The notes below the pieces were generated by a model, which had not been told where the DNA came from, ran no database searches, and saw only the letters and a list, made by a program, of their open reading frames with translations. A stretch of DNA of 64,000 nt, from contig NZ_CP100647.1 of NCBI RefSeq assembly GCF_024266585.1, positions 4,321,001 to 4,385,000 of the forward strand, written 5' to 3'. Of this stretch, positions 27,286-35,700 are shown piece by piece; the stretch's first letter is position 1; each line of letters starts with the position of its first letter. The position numbers and the translations under genes were made by a program. Source of the stretch: Xanthomonas sacchari. GTDB taxonomy: Bacteria > Pseudomonadota > Gammaproteobacteria > Xanthomonadales > Xanthomonadaceae.

Positions 27286-28500
27286 TCACCCAATCGCATT
27301 GGTAAGGTCGTAGAGGGGGACGAGGACGGAGATGATCACCAGGCCGACCACCGAGGCCAGGACCAGGGTGATCGCCGGCACCATCGCCGCCAGCAGGCGG
27401 TCGATGGCCTGCGCGGTCTCCTGCTCGAAGGTGTCGGCGGTCTTCAGCAGCATGATGTCCAGCGCGCCCGATTCCTCGCCGACCTGGATCATCTGCAGGG
27501 CCAGGCGCGGGAAGCGCTTGCCCTTGGACAGCGAGGCCGACAGCCCGTGGCCGTTCTTGACGTCGTCGGCGGCGGCGCCGACGTCGGCGGTCAGCGCCAG
27601 GTTCGACAGCACGTTGCGGGAGATGCCCAGCGCCGCCAGCAGCGGCACGCCGTTGCGCAGCAGGGTGCCGAGGGTGCGGGTCAGGCGCGCGGTCTCCAGC
27701 CGCGAAATCAGCACGCCGACGAAGCGCTGGCGCAGCAGCCAGGCGTCGAAGCTGGCGCGGAACGCGGGGTCGCGGCGCTTGCGGTCCACCGCCAGGATGA
27801 TCACCCCGGGCACCACCAGCAGCACGATCCACCAGTCGCGCACGAACAGGCCCACGCTCAGCACCGCCTGGGTGAACCACGGCAGGGCCACGTCCAGGCT
27901 CTCGTACATCTGCGCGAACTGCGGCACCACGTAGCCGAGCAGGAACAGCAGCGCGCAGCCGACCACGCTGACCAGGATCGCCGGATAGATCAGTGCGTTG
28001 ATCACCCGCCCGCGCAGTTCGCGGCTGCGTTCCAGGTATTCGGCCAGGCGCTGCAGGGTGTCGTGCAGGCTGCCGCCGGCCTCGCCGGCGCGCACCATGT
28101 TGATGTACAGGCGCGAGAACAGCCCGTGCTGGCGCTCCAGCGCGGTGGACAGCGGCGCGCCGCCGCGCACCGCGTCGCGGATGTCGCCGACGGTGCGCTT
28201 GGAGCGTTCGTCCTCGGGCAGCTCGAGCAGGATCGACAGCGCGCGGTCCAGCGGCTGGCCGGCGCCGAGCAGGGTCGCCAATTGCTGGGTGAACTGCACC
28301 AGCGCCGCGCCGTCGAACGGCTTGGGTCGGAACAGCCCACGCAACGAGGTGCCACCGCCCTCGGCGGCGAGCCGGGCCTGCATCGGCATGTGCCCCTGCT
28401 CCTGCAGGCGCAGCGCCACCTCCGCCTCGCTGGCGGCTTCCATCTGCCCTTCCAGGATCTCGCCGTGCGAGTCCAGGGCCTTGTAGCGGTACAGGGGCAT
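27286..28500 (-). CDS. xpsF: Type II secretion inner-membrane platform protein XpsF (GspF)
   Basis: A 404-residue polytopic protein with the tandem GspF domains: FTQQLATLLGAGQPLDRALS and TRTLGTLLRNGVPLLAALGI start the two repeats, each followed by membrane helices (LVSVVGCALLFLLGYVVP; ITLVLASVVGLVIISVLVPL). It is the assembly platform driven by XpsE. The start MPLYRYKALDSHGE is the normal family start. Directly upstream is a C-rich repeat arm in place of a ribosome binding site, so how initiation occurs is unclear; it may be coupled to read-through from xpsE. Confidence 0.95.
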   Translation of the reverse strand: MPLYRYKALDSHGEILEGQMEAASEAEVALRLQEQGHMPMQARLAAEGGGTSLRGLFRPKPFDGAALVQFTQQLATLLGAGQPLDRALSILLELPEDERSKRTVGDIRDAVRGGAPLSTALERQHGLFSRLYINMVRAGEAGGSLHDTLQRLAEYLERSRELRGRVINALIYPAILVSVVGCALLFLLGYVVPQFAQMYESLDVALPWFTQAVLSVGLFVRDWWIVLLVVPGVIILAVDRKRRDPAFRASFDAWLLRQRFVGVLISRLETARLTRTLGTLLRNGVPLLAALGISRNVLSNLALTADVGAAADDVKNGHGLSASLSKGKRFPRLALQMIQVGEESGALDIMLLKTADTFEQETAQAIDRLLAAMVPAITLVLASVVGLVIISVLVPLYDLTNAIG

Positions 28501-28542
28501 CAGGGCTGGGAATGGGGAATGGGGAATCGGGAGTGGGAAAGC
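28501..28542. repeat. G/C-rich octamer repeat abutting the xpsF start
   Basis: On the plus strand the units GGGAATGG, GGGAATGG, GGGAATCG and GGGAGTGG run in a row. On the coding strand the C-rich version ends CCCAGCCCTG followed immediately by the xpsF ATG, the same junction as at holC. I see no matching inverse arm in the 90 bases up to xpsE, so this is a single arm. Confidence 0.85.
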
Positions 28543-28633
28543 GCGTCGTGCACGTTCGCTGCGTACCCGGGCGCCGGCCGCGAGCGCATGGCGAAGCACC
28601 ACGCTGCCATCGCCGGAGCGCATGCCGCGCGCA

Positions 28634-30364
28634 TCAGGTTTCCTCCGTCACGCGCAGCACTTCCTCGATCGTGGTCTGGCCGCTGAGCGCCTTGGCCAGG
28701 CCGTCCTCGTACATGGTGCGCATGCCGGCCTCGCGCGCCAGTTGCTCGATCTCGCCCATGCCGGCGTGGCGCATCACCGCACGCCGCAGCGCGTCGTTCA
28801 TCACCAGGAATTCCATGATGGTGGTACGGCCCACGTAGCCGGTCGGGGCGAGCGCCGAGGGCCGCGGGCGGTACAGGAAGATCTCGCCCTCCGGCTGCAG
28901 CCGGCGCAGCTCGAACTTCTCGATCTCTTCCGGCGAGGCCGCATAGCGCTCGGCGTGGGTCGGCTCCAGCCGCCGCACCAGGCGCTGGGCGAGGATGCCG
29001 TTGATGGTGGAGGTCAGCAGGTAGTCCTCCACACCCATGTCGAGCAGGCGGGTGATGCCGCCGGCGGCGTTGTTGGTGTGCAGGGTGGACAGCACCAGGT
29101 GGCCGGTCAGCGCGGACTGGATGGCGATGCGCGCGGTTTCCAGGTCGCGCATTTCGCCGATCATGATGATGTCCGGGTCCTGGCGCACGATGCTGCGCAG
29201 CGCATGCGAGAAATCCAGGCCGATCTGCGGCTTGGCCTGGATCTGGTTGATGCCCTCGATCTGGTATTCGACCGGGTCCTCGACGGTGATGATCTTGACG
29301 TCGGCGGTGTTGAGCTGGCTCAGCGCGGTGTACAGCGTGGTGGTCTTGCCCGAGCCGGTGGGGCCGGTGACCAGCAGGATGCCGTGCGGCTGCTCCAGCA
29401 CCTTGCGGAACTGCGGCAGGAACGCGTCGGTGAAGCCGAGCCGGTGGAAGTCGAATACCACGGTCTCGCGGTCGAGCAGGCGCATCACCACGCTCTCGCC
29501 GTGCGCGGTGGGCACGGTGCTCACGCGCAGGTCCAGTTCCTTGCCCTGCACCCGCAGCATGATGCGGCCGTCCTGCGGCAGGCGGCGCTCGGCGATATTG
29601 AGCTTGGCCATGATCTTGACGCGGCTGATCACCGCCGCGGTCAGGTTGGCCGGGGGGCTCTCGCCGTCGATCAGCACGCCGTCGACGCGGTAGCGCACCT
29701 TCAGCCGGCTCTCGAACGGTTCGATGTGGATGTCCGAGGCGCGCAGTTCCACCGCGCGCTGGATCACCAGGTTCACCAGCCGGATCACCGGCGCCTCGGA
29801 GGCGAGATCGCGCAGGTGTTCGATGTCGTCGGCGGCGACGCTGTCGCCGTCGGCGGTCTCCACGATCGCGCCCATCGCGCTGCGGCCCTGGCCGAACCAG
29901 CGCTCGATCAGGTCGTCGATCTCCGAGCGCAGGCCGACCCGCGGCAGCACCTGCAGGCCGGTGGCCAGGCGTACCGCGTCGGCGGCATAGGCGTCGTGCG
30001 GATCGGCCATCCACAGTTCCAGCACGCCGTCGCGCTCGCCCAGCGGACACACATGGAACTGCTTGAGGAAGCGCAGCGACAACGGTTGCGCCTCGGGCAG
30101 GCTTTCCGGCGCGGTGGCCGGCAGCTGCTTGGCGTCCAGCAGCGGCAGGCCCAGGACCTCGGCGCTGAGTTCGGCATGGTCGCGCTCGGAGACCAGGCCC
30201 AGGCGCGCCAGCAGCGCCAGCAGGCCGCCGCCGGACTCGCGCTGCAACTGCCGCGCGCGCGCCAGGTCGCCGTCCTTGAGCCGGCCCTTGGCCAGCAACG
30301 CCTCGATGATGCGGGTTTCGGGCGTATCGACGGCGACGGCAGTGTCCTTCACGAGCGCGTTCAC
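28634..30364 (-). CDS. xpsE: Type II secretion ATPase XpsE (GspE), without the tetracysteine motif
   Basis: Cytoplasmic hexameric ATPase that powers Xps. The start is GTG at 30364 with GGGAGGG just upstream. Of 576 residues, 1-90 form a GspE N1-like domain, about 95-155 the N2 domain bound by XpsL, and the rest the motor: Walker A GPTGSGKTT at 334-342, Asp box VEDPVEY at 361-367, Walker B DIIMIGEMRD near 398-407, His box TGHLVLSTLHTN near 420-431. Between LAQRLVRRL and TIMEFL, where many GspE proteins carry a zinc-binding CxxC...CxxC, there is no cysteine at all. First gene of the operon. Confidence 0.96.
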   Translation of the reverse strand: MNALVKDTAVAVDTPETRIIEALLAKGRLKDGDLARARQLQRESGGGLLALLARLGLVSERDHAELSAEVLGLPLLDAKQLPATAPESLPEAQPLSLRFLKQFHVCPLGERDGVLELWMADPHDAYAADAVRLATGLQVLPRVGLRSEIDDLIERWFGQGRSAMGAIVETADGDSVAADDIEHLRDLASEAPVIRLVNLVIQRAVELRASDIHIEPFESRLKVRYRVDGVLIDGESPPANLTAAVISRVKIMAKLNIAERRLPQDGRIMLRVQGKELDLRVSTVPTAHGESVVMRLLDRETVVFDFHRLGFTDAFLPQFRKVLEQPHGILLVTGPTGSGKTTTLYTALSQLNTADVKIITVEDPVEYQIEGINQIQAKPQIGLDFSHALRSIVRQDPDIIMIGEMRDLETARIAIQSALTGHLVLSTLHTNNAAGGITRLLDMGVEDYLLTSTINGILAQRLVRRLEPTHAERYAASPEEIEKFELRRLQPEGEIFLYRPRPSALAPTGYVGRTTIMEFLVMNDALRRAVMRHAGMGEIEQLAREAGMRTMYEDGLAKALSGQTTIEEVLRVTEET

Positions 30365-30678
30365 GCTATCCCTCCCAGATGACCGTGCGACTTTAGCAGT
30401 TCGGCGCGACCCGACGCCGAATCCGGCGCGCGCCGTCGCCACTGTCTACCGGGCGGCAGGGTGCCGACCCGGCGGCGCCCGTCGCGGTCATCGCACTGAC
30501 ATGCCGGAAGGATAAGCTGAGCGGGCGCGCAGCGCGCCGCCGCGGCCACCAGCACCTGGTGTTCCATGCGCTCGGCGACTCGGCGATCGTCGGGCCGGTG
30601 CGCCGGCCCCAGACGCAGGAAACCCGGCCGGAGCCGGGTTTCCAGGGACTGCGTGGCGCTTCCCTGCGCCGCGTGCGC
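30365..30678. other. Spacer between the S8 protease stop and xpsE
   Basis: 314 bases that must hold the xps operon promoter. TGCTAAAGT on the minus strand near 30390-30398 resembles an extended -10, but no -35 is clear. A perfect 11-bp hairpin at 30618-30643 follows the protease gene. Confidence 0.4.
30618..30643 (-). terminator. Hairpin downstream of the protease gene
   Basis: Stem GGAAACCCGGC (30618-30628) and GCCGGGTTTCC (30633-30643), loop CGGA. No T-run follows on the minus strand. Confidence 0.5.
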
Positions 30679-32574
30679 TTACTGGCGCGCGACCAGGCTG
30701 ACGCCGCTGTAGGCGCTCTCGCCGACCAGCTTGATGTAGTAGGTGCCGGCCTGCGGCGCGGTGAAGCGCACCGTCTCGTTGTTGCCCGGACGGGTCGACT
30801 TGGCGTCGGCGTTGCCGGCACTCGGCTCCTTGCCGAAGCTCACGTACAGCGAGACGTTGCCGCTGCCGCCGTAGGTGAGGAAGCTCAGCACCGCACCGGC
30901 CTTGGCCTCGAAGCTGTACAGCGCCTCGTTGCCCGCGGCACCGGCCAGACCCGCGACCGCCACCTTGTTGGTCAGCGCGGTCGCGGTCGGCGCGCACTGC
31001 TCGGTGGCCGGATCGCACGGCTCTTCCAGCGCCTTGGCCAGCGCGGCCTTGGCATCGACGATGCCGGTGCCGATCGGGGTACTGGACGGGATCGACACCG
31101 GGAACGGTCGCGCGGTCTGCTTGAGCAGGGTCTCCAGCGCGGCCGGGGTCAGCGGCGCCTTGCCCGCGGCGATCAGCGCGCTCTGCACCAGCGCCGCCAC
31201 CGCCGCCACGTGCGGCGAGGCCATCGAGGTGCCGCCCATGCCCATGTAGGTGTAGCTGCCGGAGGTGGGCGTGGTCGCGCCGGTGTAGCCGTTCTGCCAG
31301 ACGTAGCCGCCCGGGTTGCCGTCGACGCTGCCGCCGCCGCCGGGACCGGACAGGTCCACCTTGGCGCCGTAGTTGGAGTAATAGGTGATGCCGCCGGTGA
31401 TGCGGGTGGCGCCGACCGCGATCACGTTGTCGCAGCTGGCCGGGCTGAAGTTGGCGGCGTTGGCGGTGTTGTTGCCGGCGGCCACCACCACCGTGGTGCC
31501 GCGCGACACCGCGCCGTTGATCGCGTCCTGGGTGACGCTGTCGCAGGCGCCGCTGCCGCCCAGCGACATGTTGATCACTTCGGCCGGGTTCTGGTTGGCC
31601 GGCACGCCGGACACGGTGCCGCCCGAGGCCCAGATGATCGCGTCGGCGATGTCGGAGGTGTAGCCGCCGCACTTGCCGAGCACGCGCACCGGCAGCACGG
31701 TGGCGTTGGGCGCCACGCCGGCCATGCCGACGCCGTTGTTGGTCGCTTCGGCCACGGTGCCGGCGACGTGGCTACCGTGCCAGGAGCTGTCCTCGGCCGA
31801 CGAGCCGGTGTAGCACTCGTTGGCGTTCTCGACCCAATCGCCGTAGTCCAGCGCGCCCGGTACGCGGGCATCGGTCGGACGCCGCGAGGTCGCCGCGTCG
31901 GAAATGAAGTCGTAGCCCTGCAGCAGGTTCACCGCCACGTCCGGATGGTTCGGCAGGATGCCGGTATCGAGCACCGCCACCACCACGCCGTCGCCCTTGG
32001 ACACGTCCCACGCGGCCGGCGCGTTGATGCCGCCGTTGGCGTTGCTGTAGTGCCACTGGTACTGCGCGTACAGCGGATCGTTGGGCACGAACTGCGGCTG
32101 CACCTGCGCCTTGGCCCGCAGCACTTCCACCGGCCGCAGCTTGGCGTCGACCTGCGCGTATTTCACCGCCGGGTCGGCGGCGATTTCCGCCACCACCTTG
32201 TCCACGTCGGCCTTGCTCAGCTTGCCGGTCAGGCGGATCAGGTCCGCGCCGATGCCCAGGGTGCGCACGTACTCGGCGCGCACGCTGGCCGCGGCCGCGC
32301 GCGAGATGCCGTTGCCGCCGCCGAGGCTGGCGCGGCCCACCGCCGACTGCACCGCCGACAGCTTGGCGCTGCGGTCGCTGGCCGCGGCGCTGCCGGCGTT
32401 GTAGCGCACCAGGATGCGGTTGGAGGTCACCGCATCGGCCGGCGCGGACCTGCCCGGCTCCTTGACCGGCAGCGGCGCCGAAGCGCCGGCCGCGACTGCG
32501 CTCGAGGCGCCCAGCGACATCGCCAGCATGGCGGCGGCGATGGCATTGATACGAAGGTTTTGCTTGTCGATCAC
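30679..32574 (-). CDS. Secreted S8 (subtilisin-like) serine protease with PPC domain
   Basis: A 631-residue extracellular protease. It has a signal peptide ending near AAG30, a propeptide of about 120 residues with an inhibitor-I9-like fold, and a catalytic domain with Asp203 (VAVLDTGI), His266 (WHGSHVAGT), oxyanion Asn368 (AAGNN) and Ser450 (GGTSMASPH). After the catalytic domain a linker with Cys pairs (EPCDPATEQC) leads to a C-terminal pre-peptidase (PPC) beta-domain, commonly removed in mature exoproteases of this group. Its place beside xps makes it a plausible Xps cargo, as Xanthomonas extracellular proteases are; this is inference. All catalytic residues are present. Confidence 0.94.
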   Translation of the reverse strand: MIDKQNLRINAIAAAMLAMSLGASSAVAAGASAPLPVKEPGRSAPADAVTSNRILVRYNAGSAAASDRSAKLSAVQSAVGRASLGGGNGISRAAAASVRAEYVRTLGIGADLIRLTGKLSKADVDKVVAEIAADPAVKYAQVDAKLRPVEVLRAKAQVQPQFVPNDPLYAQYQWHYSNANGGINAPAAWDVSKGDGVVVAVLDTGILPNHPDVAVNLLQGYDFISDAATSRRPTDARVPGALDYGDWVENANECYTGSSAEDSSWHGSHVAGTVAEATNNGVGMAGVAPNATVLPVRVLGKCGGYTSDIADAIIWASGGTVSGVPANQNPAEVINMSLGGSGACDSVTQDAINGAVSRGTTVVVAAGNNTANAANFSPASCDNVIAVGATRITGGITYYSNYGAKVDLSGPGGGGSVDGNPGGYVWQNGYTGATTPTSGSYTYMGMGGTSMASPHVAAVAALVQSALIAAGKAPLTPAALETLLKQTARPFPVSIPSSTPIGTGIVDAKAALAKALEEPCDPATEQCAPTATALTNKVAVAGLAGAAGNEALYSFEAKAGAVLSFLTYGGSGNVSLYVSFGKEPSAGNADAKSTRPGNNETVRFTAPQAGTYYIKLVGESAYSGVSLVARQ

Positions 32575-32696
32575 GTTGACGTCCTCTTCAAAGTTTCGTG
32601 GATCAGGCGACAGTTGCGGCCGTAAAACTCCCTTTTCCGAATCCGTTGGCCGGCCCAGCCAAGGTCCTGTGGTCTGCCCCCTCAGGCCGTTGAGTG

Positions 32697-32724
32697 GCGG
32701 ACGGCGGCACGCGCCGCCGTCCGC
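32697..32724 (-). terminator. Hairpin just after the adhesin gene
   Basis: A perfect 12-bp stem GCGGACGGCGGC/GCCGCCGTCCGC with loop ACGC, six bases past the adhesin stop. It lacks a T-run, so termination strength is uncertain. Confidence 0.5.
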
Positions 32725-32730
32725 GATGGA

Positions 32731-35700
32731 TCACCAGCCGAAACCGGCACCGATGCCGATGGAGCTGTCGTCGCCGCTGAAGGCACCGCCGATGGTCACC
32801 GTGGCGCGGTCGCTGAAGGCGCGCTGGTAACCCACCGACAGCGCCGACTCGCCGTTCTGGAAGCCGATGCCGGCGCCGACCCGGTTCTGGGTGCGGATGC
32901 CGGCGGCGCTGGTGGCCATGTTGAGCATGGCCGCGCTCATCGCGCCCTGGCGGTCGATGCGGCGGTCCTGGTCGCGCAGGCGCGCATCGACGTCGCCGCG
33001 CAGCACCTCGAAGCTGTCGGCCATGGTGCCGAAGCGCGCATCGGTGTACGACTTGGCGGTGGCCACACCGTTGTCGAGCTGGCTCTTGTTGACCGCATCG
33101 GTGGCCTGGGTGCCGGCGGCGACGTGGGCGAGCTGGCGCTCGTTGCCGGCGCTGCCGATCGAGACCGTCTGTGCGCGATCGGCCACCGACCCCTGGCCCA
33201 GCGCCACCGCGCCCTGCGCCGTGGCGCTGGCGCCCTGGCCGATGGCGGTGCCCGAGGCCGCGCTGACGCTGGCGCCCTCGCCCATCGCCACCGCATTGGT
33301 CGCCACCGCCGCGATGTGGCTGTTGGCGCCCACCGCGGTGCTGCCGTCGGCATTGACCTTGGCGTTGCTGCCGATCGCGGTGTCGTTGGGGCCGTGCGCG
33401 TAGGCGCTGCCGCCGATCGCGGTGCCGGTGACGTCGTTGGCGCGTGCGGCAGCGCCGACCGCGGTGGCAGCGGCGGCCACCGCCGTGCTTTCGCCGACCT
33501 GCGCGGTGCCGATGCTGCCGGACACCGGCGTCGCCGCCGCGGTTGCAGCCGTCGCGGCCGATGCCGCAGGCGCGGCCTCGCTGGCCTGCGCAGCCACCGC
33601 ACTGGCGCTGACCATGCGCGCGCTGCGGGCCACGGTGGCGCTGCCGCCGGTGCGCGCATCCAGTTCGCTGACCTTGCCGTCCAGCGCCGCCAGCGCCGCA
33701 CCGACGTTGTTGTAGCTGGCCCCCTGGATCACGTAGGTCGGCGCCACGAACAGGCCCTGCGCGCCGAGCCCGGCGCCGCCGCCCAGGAACGTGGCCATGT
33801 TGCTCAGCGACTGGTACAGCTGGCCGCCGTTGATCGCCTCGGTGCTGCCGGCGGCCACGCTGCCGGCGGTCAGGTTGACGATGCGCCGGGTGGCCGGACC
33901 GCCGCGGCCGTTGCCGCTGCCCAGCGACACGGTGTCGGCCTCGTACGCCCGCGAACCGGCGCCGAGCGCGACTGCGTTGTCCGCGGAGACGCCGGCATTG
34001 GCGCCGAGCGCGACGCCGTTGCTGCCGCTGTTGCGGACGAAGCTGTTGTAGCCCATCGCCACGCCGTTCTCGCCGATCGCATTGGTCTGCAGGCCGATCG
34101 CGGTGCTGCGCGCGCCGGTCGCCGAGCTGCCGGCACCGGTGGCGGTGGCACCGGCGCCGGCGGCGACGCTGCCCACGCCCAGCGCGGAACTGCGCAGGCC
34201 GCTGGCGGTGGCGCCGGCACCGGCCGCGGTGCTGTCCACGCCGCTGGCGCTGGCCACCGCGGTGCCGGAACTCTGGAAGCGCGCACTGGTGTCGCCGGCG
34301 GCCGAGGCCACCGCGTCCAGCTGCGCCTTGTTCACCGCATCGGTGGCGTTGACCGCGGCCCCGACATTGGTGATGCGGCGCGTGGCCGGCGCGGTGACGC
34401 CGTTGCCGCCGCCCACCGACACCACGTTGGCTTCGCTGGTGCGCGCGCCCGAGCCCAGGGCCACGCTGCCGGCGCCGCTGGCCGAGGCATTGATGCCCAG
34501 CGCCGTGGCATTGGCGCCGCCGTAGGCGAAGGCGTTCTGGCCGATCGCGGTGCCGCCCTGCGCGGTGGCCCAGGCGAACTGACCGACCGAGGTGGTCTGC
34601 GCCGCGGTGGCCCAGGCCGAGGCACCGAGCGCGGTCGCGTCCTCGCCGGTGGCGCGGGCGCTGTAGCCCAGCGCCGCGGCATACGCGCCGGACGCGGTGC
34701 TGCCCCAGCCCAGCGCCGAGGCGTAGTTGCCCGCGGCCGCCGCCCCGTAGCCGAACGCACTGGTGCGGGTGCCGCTGGCGTTGCTGAAGGCGCCGACCGC
34801 GGTGCTGTAGTCGCTGCCGGCGCTGGCCTTGTAGCCGTTGGCGGTGGCCTGCAGTCCGCTGGCGAGGGCGCCGGCGCCGCTGGCGCTGCTGAACGTGCCG
34901 CTGGCCTGCGCCCCCGCGCCCAGCGCGGTGGCACCGGCGGCGCTGGCGGTGGTGGTGCCGTCGAGCAGCACGTTGCCGGCCGCATCGGTGTAGTACAGCG
35001 AGCCGCCGATCGCGGTGCTGGACTCGCCGGTGGCGGTGGCGTTGTAGCCGGACGCGGTGGCGTAGCGGGCGCCGGCCAGCGCGCCGCTGCCGAACGCCGA
35101 GGCGCCGGTGCCGTAGGCGTTGCTGGCCTCGCCGGCGGCGGTGGCGTAGGTGCCTTCCACGTAGCTGCCGACATCGTCGGCCGGATCGCTGCCGCCGTTG
35201 GCCTTGAACTGCTTGCCGGTGGCGTCGGCGGACTGCTTCACCGCCTCCAGCTGGGCGACGTTGACCGCGTCGGTGGCCTCGGTGCCGGCGGCGACGCTGG
35301 TGATCTGCCGCTCATTGCCGGCGCTGCCCACCGAGACGGTGTTGTCGCGCGCCGCCGTGGAGTTCGCACCCAGCGCCACGCTGTTGATGCCGGACGCGGA
35401 CGCGCCGTAGCCGAACGCACTGGCGCTGTCGGCGCTGGCGTAGCTGAGGCTGCCGAGCGCGCTGCTGAAGTCGGCGGTGGCGCCGGCGCCGGCACCGAAC
35501 GCGGCGCTGTTGGCGCCGGACGCCTCGGCCGGGATCAGCCCGAAGAACGAGGTGCCGCCGACCGCCACGCTCTCCTCGCCGGAGGCCACGCTGTACTCGC
35601 CCACCGCCACGCTGCTGCTGCCGGACGCGGTGGAAGACACGCCGACCGCGGTGCCGTAGCTGCCGGAGGCGAGCGCGCCATAGCCCAGCGCCGAGGACAG

